Origin: Lagopus muta
Taxonomy: Eukaryota > Chordata > Aves > Galliformes > Phasianidae
Reading direction: 5' to 3'
DNA: 64,000 nt
NCBI RefSeq assembly: GCF_023343835.1
Contig: NC_064433.1
Coordinates: forward strand, 66,858,032-66,922,031
Each line of letters starts with the position of its first letter. The first letter of the stretch is position 1. Both the position numbers and the translations under genes were made by a program. Below the pieces are notes generated by a model. It saw only the letters and a list, made by a program, of their open reading frames with translations, searched no databases and was not told the DNA's origin. Shown in pieces: positions 24,801 through 36,169 of the stretch.

Positions 24801-25690
24801 CTGGCCCACTCCCCTGCCACTCACGGAGGTGCGGGTTGGTAGGACTCTGCTCACGTTATGGAAGGTTTGTTTGTAGATTTGTTAGCATTGCAAAATGCTT
24901 GCACAGGTAAGGTGACAGAGGGAGAGCATTTCAGTGGTCAACACAATGAGTTTTAGCTGTTTCAACCGGTGTGCTTCTTGGTTCAGTTTGCATGTAAGTT
25001 GTATTAGTGGTTGCACTGGAGGAACATTATAGTGAGGGCAGACTATGCATCCCAAGTACAGCATGTTCAGGCATTAAGAAAAATGGCAGCTTTGCAGCCA
25101 CACACTGGACATGTCTAGGCATCTAGTGGTGATGCTTACAGACAGGAGCTCTGGGGCTAAATGCAAGCCGTGTCATGGGTGGGAAATGGAAGGGGTGATT
25201 CTTCAAGAGGAAGGATGCAGAGTAGGAGATGCTTGTTTCTTCTCTTACAGCCAGACAGTGCTGGAAGATGCTTCCCAGAAAGTATCTCAGTAGCTGGAAA
25301 GTGAGCTGGGAAACCCAGTTGCCCTCAAACAAGATACACCTCTGGAGTACAACAACGTCTATCTTTCAAGCACGAAGGGAAATGCACTCTAATCCTGGTG
25401 AGTCAGTTTGGGTCAGTTGCTGCCTAGAAATGACAGCGCATGCAAACAACCTGTGGAGAACCTTGTTAAGTGATGCCCGGAGTGGGAAAATAATATTTTT
25501 TATTATTTCAAAATTGACTGACATTCTGGACTGTACTGGGAGTCCATACATTTCCAAAAAAACCAAACCTTAGCTAAGCTAAGGGAAAGATCCTATCGAT
25601 AAGATCGAGGAAGGCTGTAGAAAATACATGCAGGAGTTTAGTGCCCCATTGCAAATAACGGTCCCACAGAAACACGGAGGGACACCATGA
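21888..25690 (+). other. Interrupted coding-like segments, not recognised
   Basis: Several short plus-strand frames read like charged, helix-forming protein but are broken by stops and frameshifts. They are 21888-21989 (ends ELKMELSPE), 22337-22426 (LRQLEDLHKEFEQHLETHKR), 22505-22606 (starts MARRIKEVISSM), 22609-22737, 23728-23805 (KLITEALQGHVERMILAEMS), 25251-25397 (exon-like, with one internal TAG and a late TAA) and 25598-25690. They may be remains of a decayed coiled-coil gene or retrocopy, exons of a non-coding transcript, or chance. No family was recognised. Confidence 0.25.
25251..25397 (+). other. Exon-like segment with good splice sites
   Basis: It is preceded by TTGTTTCTTCTCTTACAG and followed by CTG|GTGAGT, giving a 147-nt internal exon. 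One frame is coding-like (TVLEDASQKVSQ, stop, LESELGNPVALKQDT) with a single in-frame TAG and a TAA near the end. It could be a non-coding 5' exon of a transcript from the BHLHE41/SSPN interval or a pseudogene exon. Confidence 0.3.
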
Positions 25691-28600
25691 AATAATTGTC
25701 TGACAGTCATTTCATTAATGGTCTGCATTGCCTGATGTTTTTGTGTTTCTGATGAAGCAGCTTCTGGAAGCTGCAGACTATTTCACAAAATGCCCCAAAG
25801 CTCGTCTACTAGGGCACCAGTGCCAGATGTCCAAGTGAAAGACATCTTCTCCCTCCAAGTCCTAGGAGGTATGGGAGGATTGCACAAGGCTCAAGGGAGA
25901 AACACTGAATCCAGAACAATGCAGCAGATCTGTGAGGCGGCTGAGATCCCTGAAACGTCTCCATGTGACTGCAGCCTGAAGGGTTGGGGTTGGTGGGATG
26001 TTTTTTTGCAGACTTAGTCAATAGGGCTTCTCCACTGAAGTGCATCAAGTGGTAAGACCCAGCGTATCCCAGTCCTTTCAAAATCCTTGGGAGCAGTAAA
26101 GCCCATTCTCATATTTTGGTGAAAACCAGAGTATTTACCGTGCCTTTACCGTGCCTGTCTTTTAGGATGAGGACTTTCATCCGGGCTTTACCAGTCAGCC
26201 CCATGTAAGTTGTCTCTTGTTTCCCATCCTACAAAATGAGCTTGCATTTTTACTACTTGCCCTTTTATGTGGATTAATATGATATTTCATGTTTGTTGTT
26301 GTTTTGTTTTAAGCATCTTTGTTCAGTATAGCCCAAACCGATGCATTTCTATGCCAGAGAACCTCTGGGTTTTGACCACCCTGTAACACTGGCATCATCA
26401 GTAGGTGCCAGAACACATCATGTTTCACATCTCCATGCCTGTAGAGTTCAGGCAAACTGAGAAGTGGAGGCTTTCCCAGCAGAGAGAGGGAATACTAGCC
26501 TAGATTATTTGTTACCATTAATTACCCAACTTGTGCCTCTGTCTGGCAGCTGAAACACAGGCAATGCGGAAGATAGTGGCCCTTTCCAGCCTGGTCCTTT
26601 GTGCCACATGGTGCCCTAGGGATCTGCAATCAGTGCTTTGATTATTAGGGTAAAATTGGTCATAAAGGGGAAATAGAATGAAATAAAATGAAAGCGCAGC
26701 TATCAGTTTCACTTGAGTTCTGCGTGATCCATTTTAATTTAAATGGAAAATGACACATAACTTATCTACAATGGTTTAAAGCCCCAGTCAGAATGCTGTT
26801 GCCAACACCAGACAGTGACAAGTTTTAGCAGCACTATGATGGACATAAAGCTCTTTAGTATGCACAGAAAACCAAATATCAGACGCTCTGCTGAGAAAAA
26901 CAGCTGGGCCTAGCCAAAAAAGCGTGGAGCCAGGGGCAAGAGGAGCTGCCTAGCGCAACCTCTCACTGTGTGGCTTGGCTCCTTTTTATCTGTTTCTGAG
27001 CATTTCAAATGGCAGGAGTAGAAAACACCCATCACAAGGGGTGCTATGATGCAAAGTTGTGCATGTGAAGCATTTCGACATCTCCATGAGCCTGCTGCTA
27101 CAGGGTGACCTCAGGCCAGGGTGAGCTCCCGGTGTCCCTCATTACGGGGATTGAGGAGCTCAGCTGGAGCAAGGGACACAGCTCCCAAAAGCAAAATCCC
27201 TCAAGCCAGCAGCCCATCGCACAGTGTTTCTGTGGTCATGATGTGTTACATGTGGAAAAAAATCCCCCCTTGGAGAAGGTGAGGAAGGAGCAAGCAACAC
27301 TTTTGCCTAGCATAGTGGAGATGGAGAAGCCCCAGCACATGCAGCTGGTGTCACAGGTGTCCCCATGCCCTGGGACAGCTGGGGTGGCCATACCTGTGAG
27401 CTCCCAGCAGGGCAGGGGGGTGGGCTGGGTATGGGTGTCAGAGTCAGGTAGGTTGCATCGCCCCACCGCAGGCAGCTCTGGCCAGTGCCTCTTTCCTCGG
27501 GAGGAGGAAGCTCGCACGCAGGGCAGGAAGCAGCGATGGAACAGCCAGCTCAGGAAGGGGACAGGGCCAGGAGTTTGTTTTTAACCTGCTTCTTGTTTAT
27601 TTAAGCTGGGAGGAAGGCGAATAAAAGCAGCCACTGAAAGGGGATGGTGGTGTCGCAAGCGGTCGGAGGCAGAAAATGCCTTTCCAGTGTTTTTCACCAG
27701 AGCCAAGGTGTTAAAAACTGGTATCCTGAGCCTCACATCAAGCTAGCAGCAGGGGCTCAATGGCACTGCTTTGAAGGCTGGAGGAGGGCAGTGAAGCTGC
27801 CTGGTCCACTGCTGTAGGGATTTTTGTCCTGCTTATTTTGGGTAGGATAGGTAAAAGCAACTTGTTCCCCTTTGCACAGAGACATCAGGTTTGCACTTAG
27901 GGATGAGGAAGCCCTTGCTTCTGCTGTCAGCTGCCAGTGCTGCCCATGCTATGGGGCTCGCTGCTCCTGCCCTGAGAGGCACTGTCTTGCAGATTTTCTG
28001 GTCCCACCAAGGCATGTAACGCTGTCCACGTATAGTTGATTCTGCATGTAGGGCAGCACCAGGTGTTCACATTTCTCCTGCATCACTCGTGCTCCCTGCT
28101 CTGGGCTTCAGCTGAGGGCATATTTCTGCTCCAACAAAGCAGGGCTCACTGGTGAGATGTGTGTCCCAAGTGAAACTGGGTAAGAACAGGTGCTGCTTCC
28201 CCCATCTGCAGACCCATAGTGCCCTACAGCCCCTATCCATTCCCACCAGGTGCCATGGAAGATCCTGGCTGTGTGGGACTGGCAGTGGGATGCTGGAGTG
28301 GGGTCATCCTACATCCTTGAGTTTCCATCACCTCCTCTTGTTTATTTTACCTTGAAAGGACCAGAAAGGGACCCTTGGTTTTACCAACCTGAGTCCATGC
28401 ACTTCAAAACCTTTAAGCCAGTTTTAGGATGAACTTCTTCAGTGTCCTGTCCCCTTAAGAGTATGGATGTGCCCTAATATAGTTGTAATTCTCCTTCCAA
28501 GTTTGCTTAGAAAGCAAACGAAGACATTACAAAAATCCAGCTGACCAAAAAAACCCAGCTCTGGCCAGCCATTTCAGGCTAAGCTAATGCAATTATCATT

Positions 28601-31600
28601 CTTATCCATATTGTCATGCAGTTAGTCCCGCTGAGCCTAGTGCTCAACTGTCCTGATTTTTCATCATAGATTCTCTTTGTTCCTCTTCAAGTATTGCTCC
28701 TGATTAAAGGCTCTGATTTGAGAAACTTAATCTCAGATTTTATAGTGACAGTTGATTTTTCTTTCAGCAAGTTTGTTTGGTATGGATAAACTGACATATA
28801 ACATTGACGTGTTTTTGACACCTTTTTACTTTTTGGTTTCCTTTGTGGATACTTTTCCTAATTCTTCTGAAAATATCGTAGAGCTCAAGCTCTCAGCAAG
28901 GATGATAAACCTGCTTGCAGGTGTTTCTATGTATGAGCAGAAGTGAAGTGGAAGCAGGAATCAGGAAAGCAAATGCCTGATGCAATTTGGGTCACACTTC
29001 CAAAGGGAATTATCATTCCTCACATGCTTTCTCACACAGCAGGACACAGGAGTGCAGGGATTGCTGCCTTGGATCCAGGCTCACAGTTCTTTTGCTTCCT
29101 TGTCTCTGAAGGTACCCAATCTCCTATGGCAATGAATCCCACTCTTGTGATGTGCTGCTGAACACATCGCCATTCCTCCAACCATTTACTGCTTATTCTT
29201 AAAAATCAAATCAAACATCCTCTTTCCCTTCTATTGAGCAATAATTTGGACTTTCTTGAGCCTCCTTCCCTTGGGCTTTGCTATCTCCTCTCCATTTTGA
29301 TCAGTCAGCGCCAACTCTTCTAGATTCCCTTCCATCATTGTACAAGAGCTTTCCCATCATCTTGAGCAGGAGTTTCTTTGGCCCTTGATGCAGAACAATG
29401 ACAGAATGATCTGTCCTCCTGGGTATCCATACTGTTAGCTCACCTGGACTGCAGATGTAGGATTAGTTATTTTGAGATCCAGGCAAAGAAAGTCACTCTA
29501 TAGATAGGACCATACTAACATAAGGAGCTGTTTCAGCTGTGATACTAATAAGATTTGATTTTATTACTGTGATCTGGGCCAAGACTTAAGATGGGGACCT
29601 CAGCCAGTTTTTGGCCACTCCTTCTACCATCTTGTTTCCTCACAAGCCCAGATCTCCCCACTCACCGTTCCCACACCTCCCAGCAGGCTTCTTGTGACAC
29701 AGAGGCCATTGACCTGTAAGTGCCAGGATGGCTAACCTAGTTTTAAACAATTGTACTTTCACCAGAAACCTAATTTTGCAGTTGAAAAATGTACCCCAGC
29801 AGCCCCTGTTTGTTATCCATAAAGCAGAGAGGTGGGTCTACTCTGACGGTGTTGGCTGGCAGAGTGAATGTAAAAGGAGGAGCTGGTATAGGAGAGCGAT
29901 TAAAATGATCAGAGGGACAAAATCTAACACAGATCTGGTGTTATGCCACTCGAAGAGCAGTGGGAGTGAGGGCTCAGTTGACAGCATAACTTTGAAGGTG
30001 GCAGTGAGAGTGAAAGCCAGTCATACAAGAGTCCCCGGCACAGCTGTGGACTCACTGTAGCTGCCCAGAGGTGGTCTCCTGGGTCCCTGGGATCATGTAA
30101 AGCTAGCAGGGAGCTGCCAAAAACACTGCTGCTGCTGCAGAGGACACCTCTGTGCAGCACATCTGTGCTACTTAGGGATTCATGAGACAAAAGATTGTTT
30201 TTCCTTTTGCATTGTAGTTGTAGCTCACGGTTTGATGCACTGAATGTCCAAGGACGTGACTACCCATGACTGTGCCTATGTAAGATGGTCTGTGCTGGCA
30301 GAAGGCAGGTGACAGACAGTCAAAGATACCACTGACATCATTTTGAGGCTGGGTGAATATACTGCAGCTGAAAAAGCACTAAAAATGGGCATTTATACAC
30401 CCTTTACAGTCAACTGTAAAGATAGAATAGGCAGTGCGGTTGGGGATGCTTTCTTCTCAAGTTAGTTATTCTACACATCCCATTAAAAGACCCCACTTTC
30501 AGTCAACTAAAACTTTGCCAAATGATTTGAGGTGATGTTTTCCGTGCTAGATGTCTGCCTCTGGCTGACTTTTTTTGAGGGAAAAATTCAGCCAGTCTGG
30601 TTTGGCCAACTCCTGGCACCAAGCGCAAGAGGCAGGGGAAGGAGAAGCTGTTTCACACCATGCCAAACGCTCAGTGTTTTGGTGACCTTTTCTCTGAACA
30701 GTTCTAGCACACCCCTGCTTTGGAGCGGTAATCTGAATTTTGGCAAGAGGGCCAGATGTTGTGTCAGGCATTTGCTTTTCATTTTCCATGAGCAAATTTG
30801 CTCCACTTGGTCACATTATAAATCCTGAAGGAAGGCAAAGAAGTCACGGCTTGCCTGTGGTCACCAGGCTACATATCCACCATGCCAAGGAGGCCACTTG
30901 GCCAACTGATGGGCAAAGGTCTTGGTGGCCATTGGTGGCAGCTGTGGCTCAGCACAGGCTTGCACTGAGTGAAGCGGCCCTTTGGCCACCCTGGATTTGC
31001 ACAGCAAGAATAGGGCCAGCCTGATTCTAATGCAGAGAGGGAAAAGCTGGCTTGCAGACATCTCTGGCTTGCTGCATGGCGATGTCTGGTTAGCGGGGTT
31101 TTACAGCCTTGCTAATGAGCAACAGGGCTGTCAATACAGTATGATATGGTGGGATTTCTGTCTTTTTGTGATTTGATAAATTGCACCTAGACAGTTATGT
31201 TAGAGATGATTGTATCTGCACTGTTAAATATTGGGAGGCTTAGAAGTGCTAGGATTGAACTGACCTGTGCAATTTCAATTCACTTTCTGAACCACTTTTA
31301 AGAGATATATATCTATCGCTACATTCTTCATCCCACACAGCTGGCTTTCCCATCTGAAGTCACATAATCTTAGTTACAGTGTATTGATATTCCACAATCT
31401 TTTGTTGCTTTTTTCAATATTGAACTCGAACTGGAAGTGTTTGAAATCAATTGAAATTTCACAAACCTTACTGTTGTTTTGTACCCTAAAAGCAACGCTC
31501 TTTCTTGTCACTTGTGCAGCAGTGACATGAGAGAGGTGTTTAGGACTGAGACCCGACATTTGCCATTAGCCCTTAGTGGCTTTTATGTGGATGTCTGTGA

Positions 31601-33338
31601 ACTTGCAGGCTTGAGCAGAAGGGGCCCAACTCTGTGCTGTGTGAACCACGGGGTGGCACAGGATGCTCAGTGTCATCTCAGTCACGTACACTGACCCCAT
31701 TGCAATCCTTTAATGTGCCAGTCTCTCTGTCATCTGACCACTGCCTATACCAACACCCCTGCCTACTGGTATTTATAAAATAAATACATCCAAGGGTTTT
31801 AACAGTAACAGCGCTACGTGAGCAGGCAACCAAAGTTCCTACAGCATACTACTTCTAATATTGTTAATTCCTCCACAAGCAAAGGACGTGTGCATACAGG
31901 AATGAATGATCTTGCTGTAAGGGCACCCACCTGGGCTCAGGAGGCAGGAATGGGCCAGCCACAAATGGCCCATGTGGCCTTGGATAGACCTTGACCCAAC
32001 TCACCAGGGTGAGGGAGTGGGGTCAGAAAGGGTTCTGATTTAACACGAATAACTCCATTAAGGACTGGATGATGAAAAATTAATGCTAAGAAATGCAGAG
32101 CAACGCAAACAGCAGGGAGTGAGTGACAGAACAAGAGAGTTGCGGTCACTGTATCTTTGAATCTTCCATGTTTATTAGAAGATTTCAGTCTTGTTTCATT
32201 AAAACGGTTTTCATTTTATTTAGTGTACATCCTCCTGTGTCTCATGGTTATTACCCATGGATGCCCAAGGGATTTGTGCAGCTGAGAAGCTTAGCTGTCT
32301 TAGGGGTAGTCAATTCTGTGGGTAACACTGATTCAAAGTGAGCAGAGTTTGCAGCTAATTAAAATGCTACACTTCAAAATCACTTTTCCTAATTACTAAT
32401 ATTTAGCAGCACTATTTTAACTGCAATTTCCATGTTCCGTGGGGATTTGAACTCCGCTAATTTCCCACTAACTCTCTTGGCACCATTTAGCATATCAAAA
32501 TGACCATGAAATTGGAAAACCTTAGTCATTTTTCTTCTCCAGGAATTCATGCTGGCAGTAACAGGAAAAATATTTGGTAAAGCAAAAATGTGGCCAGATT
32601 CAAGCCTTTTGCCCTTTTTCCTCACCAAAAGCAGCTGTGCTACAATTCTTTCTGACCTAGAGGAGCACAGGAGCAGCTTGAGCCACAAGTCGGGATACCC
32701 TATAAAGCTGGGCAGAGAGGTACTGCTAAAAAGCATTTTCTTGGTCATAAAATGAGTCAATATCTGCTGAGATCAGTATCTCAATCTTTTAACTCCCATT
32801 CTTGGCACTGGCTGCTGGAACTGAGCTGCTATGCCTGTGCAACATCAGACACCAAACCACTGGCAGAATGAATGCTAGATCCCAAGTGTGCTGTTTCCCA
32901 GGCTCCTGCTCTGCCTAGCAGACCACACTCCCTCCTCCTGTAAGACAGCAATGTCCTTTACAAATTGTGAAAAAGGTAACAGGAACATGAGACTTCAGTT
33001 TGGAGTAAGGCACAGTGCATTTGCAGCGCTCCCAAGTAATCACAGCAATTCAAACACATAAGTAGCATCAATACATGAATTTGCAATATGAAATGTTTAG
33101 TTATTTAGCAATAGAATCTTCAAATTGGCCTCCAACAGTTACTCTGAAGAGTTACATAAACATTCAATACAAATAAGATTTTTTTTTTTTTTAAACTGAA
33201 ATGGAATACACAAATCCCTTCAGTAAACGCTTGTCTACACAGATCAATGTCAGCTCTCATTCATTCACTGCTTTTAAGTATTTGAGTTCATTCCTCTTAT
33301 TTGGGTCTTATCCACCTTGCTTTGTTGTAGATGCTTTA
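25691..33338. other. Intergenic between BHLHE41 and SSPN, no gene seen
   Basis: Mostly unique-looking DNA of moderate GC. The most open stretch, plus 27105-27584, has no convincing ATG and no recognisable similarity. No complete mobile element was recognised. Confidence 0.45.
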
Positions 33339-33595
33339 GAATTATAGAATTATAGAATTGTTAATGTTGGAAAAGACCTCTATGATCATGAGGTCTGACT
33401 TGCAGTCCATCCCCATTGTGCCCACTAACCGCATCCCTCAGTGCCACATCTACACATTGCTTGAACACCTCCAGGGACGGTGACTCCACCCCTCCCCTGG
33501 GCAGCCTGTGCCAATGCATCACCACTCTTTCGGAGATGAAATGTTTCCTAATACCCATCCTGAACCTCCCTCTGTGCAACTGGAGGCCACTGTAT
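33339..33595 (-). mobile_element. CR1 LINE 3' fragment
   Basis: Begins with a reiterated tail (GAATTATAGAATTATAGAAT) and follows the CR1 3' region (CTCCAGGGACGGTGACTCC, GGGCAGCCTGTGCCAATGC). Similarity fades after about 33.6 kb. Confidence 0.88.
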
Positions 33596-33894
33596 TTGAT
33601 TAAAGGAAATTCTGCCTTTCCTAGGTGCTCTAAACACAGCCCCTTTCTGGTTCTCTGTTGTGTGCCCAGCATCCCACAGCCAGCTCCACACAAAGCCTTC
33701 CCTTACAGCTCCACTCTGTCTCTTCTTTGCAACCAGAGTATCAGGCAGGCTTACATCATGGCCCTGGCCCCACTGCAGCATCGCCTGCTGACCCTCATAA
33801 GCTTTACCTTGCCTGAGCCCATCTATCCATTAGAGCAATGAAGCCTCACTGATCTTGGTGGGATGAGCCTAGCAGCAAGAATTTGTTCTTTTGC

Positions 33895-34028
33895 GTTTGC
33901 TTTCCCCACTTGTAAACTGAGCATCATAATACTTGCCTAGATCAAAGGGGGTATGGCGAGAATTAAATAATTAATGTATGTAAAGCACTTTGAAAGATGA
34001 AAGATGCTATATAAGTACAAAGTATTAG
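33895..34028 (+). mobile_element. Ancient amniote MIR-like SINE
   Basis: Pattern TTTCCCCACTTGTAAACTGA, ATTAAATAATTAATGTATGT, AAAGCACTTTGAAAGATGAA, then GATGCTATATAAGTACAAAG. This is the 3' half typical of old MIR-like amniote SINEs. It sits between two CR1 pieces. Confidence 0.75.
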
Positions 34029-34359
34029 CTACAAAAAAGCACACAGCCCTGGTTACTGATGTAACCCTCCGGTTTATTCTATAAGAAATGCATGAAATCT
34101 AAATAATTGCCACTAACAAATAGTGAGTTAGATTATGCCAAGACCTTACAAGAGCTGTGCAGGGGACTGAGAGCCTTTCGTGCTCATGTGGCTGATTTAG
34201 GGCTTCTGCATGAGCGAGCAGGAGGAGAATGTCTGCCTGCAACCAGAATTTGGAAGGGAAGGCCCTTCCTGGATCACCCGATCATCTCGAGCAGCCATGT
34301 CAAATGGTGTAATTCAAAAACTGATACTGCCCTGCCTCGAAGCAAGTTATGTCTCATGC

Positions 34360-35130
34360 TGCTCTCCAACCTCGCTGCTCCAATGCTTAGAGACCTTCTT
34401 CTGATTTCCAAGCTAAACACACTCATGGCCAATTTGTATCCATTTGTCCTCCTGCCAACATTGTTTTAAGTTTAACACAAGGTATTTATAGATCCAGCCT
34501 GTCCTCTCTAACCTCTAATTTTGTCAGGTTGAATGAACCAATCCCTTTCAGTTTTCCACCGTTAACTAGGGTCTCTAGCCCCTCTACCAAGCAGCCTACC
34601 AACACATGGTTATGCCTGCTGCAGCCACAATTCATCTTTCTCAAACAGAGGTGAATAAAACTGTATGCAGCCTCCTCACAGGGTCCACCAGAACTTGCTT
34701 CCTGTCATTAATCCATTGCAGGCACTGTTGGAAGTCTGCGATGCAGCCTATATGATATGTACCTTTTTCATGGCTATGTCACGTTGCTGTTTCATATTAA
34801 TTCTGTGATCAGTCGATGTGCTTGAGTCTGTCACTGACATCTTATTTCTTTAGAGAAATTCTGACACTTGAGCCTTTCGTGCCAAACCTTACATTTGGCA
34901 CAATTGGATTTTGTCCTATTCTCATTGTTCCCATCCTCAAGGTCAGGCAGTTCTTCCTGTTTGATAGGCTGGAGCCTCTTGTGTATTGACAAGCGCTCAC
35001 ATTTGTGTGTCATCAGGAAATTTCACGATGCACCCCTCCCTCTTTTGTGTGACAGACAAATAATACTGACTGAGAGCAGTCCCCAAGTTGGCCTCATACA
35101 GTCGCACTAACAACTGTCCTCCAGAAACAG
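34360..35130 (-). mobile_element. Ancient CR1-type LINE remnant
   Basis: The plus strand follows, in order, the reverse complement of an old amniote CR1 ORF2. Recognisable blocks are GGCCAATTTGTATCCATTTG, the gaataaaactgtatgcag region, gatgcagcctat...catggctatgtcacgttgctg, the catttggcacaattggattttgtcctatt stretch given here in parts only, and gtgtcatcaggaaatttc. Divergence and indels are far higher than in the other CR1 copies, so it predates them. Ends are approximate. Confidence 0.75.
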
Positions 35131-35929
35131 CACATCTTGCTTTCAGCCTTCACACTGCTACATCTCAGCTACCCTGCAGGGATGGCTGAGGTTCTTCTAG
35201 AACGAGAGGTGATGCAAGTCTGTAGGGCCTGCTGGACCGAACCAGTGCTTTAACAGAGGTTGAGTTCCCTTGGGCACATTGCAAAAGAGAGTCAAAATAG
35301 TTGTGAAGCCCTGACATTTCATAACAATGCTAAGCCAAGGAAATATGAGGCTCAGAGTCACTTTGGACGGGAGGGAATATTCTTCAACATCTGGTGGAGC
35401 ACATGCAGTCATTCTGAGACCTATGTCCTCAGAAAACCTTTCACATAGAGGATCACCGGTCTGAGGACACCAGACCGTGCAGTAATTGCTGTTTGGAGGG
35501 AAACCCAGACTGAGGAAAGGTGAAGTGTGGGATAGGGGTTGGGCAACTGCTTCAGGGGAGAGATGGGCAGACATCGAGTTCATAATCTGCTGCTACCTAC
35601 AAAAAAGAGTGGGAAAACTTGTTTTTTCATAGAGGTGATTTATAGGTGGTTTGTATTGATGCAGCAGTGCAGAAAGAAAATGGATACAGATGAGTATCCC
35701 TCCAGCTTGTTGTGAGAGCATGTGAGCAGCTCCATAGTTTCTAGGGTAAGCTCAGGAGGAGACTGAAAGAGACAAACATCATATGCTATGTTTTGCAGAC
35801 TCCAGGGAAGATCACAGGCTCCATTTTTGAACTAGCCGAGAGCTAGGGGGAAGCCTTGCCCACACTGGAGTCAGTAACAAAGTGCGGTTGGACTAAGACG
35901 CCAACTCCAGTGTGAAGGTTCTTCAGGAG

Positions 35930-36169
35930 GGTAAAGTTAAGACTAGAGATTAGGAAGAAATTCTTTACTGTGAGAGTGGTGAGATGCTGGAACAGGTTGC
36001 TCAGTGAGGTTGTGAATGCCCCCTCACTGGAAGCATTCAAGGCCAGGCTGGATGGGGCTTTGGGCAACCTGATCTAGAGGGAGGTGTCCCTGCCCACAGC
36101 AGGGCATTGGAACTTGATGATCTTAAAGGTCCCTTCCAACCCAAACCATTCTATTATTCAGTGATTCAT
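35930..36169 (+). mobile_element. CR1 LINE 3' fragment
   Basis: The plus strand carries the CR1 ORF2 end (ATTAGGAAGAAATTCTTTAC, TGGAACAGGTTGCTCAG) and 3' tail (CCCTTCCAACCCAAACCATT, then CTATTATTCAGTGATTC). About 240 bp. Confidence 0.92.

Noticed and set aside
27105..27584. 159-codon plus-strand frame
   Set aside because: No ATG near its start, no similarity and no domain; compatible with a chance opening in GC-richer DNA.
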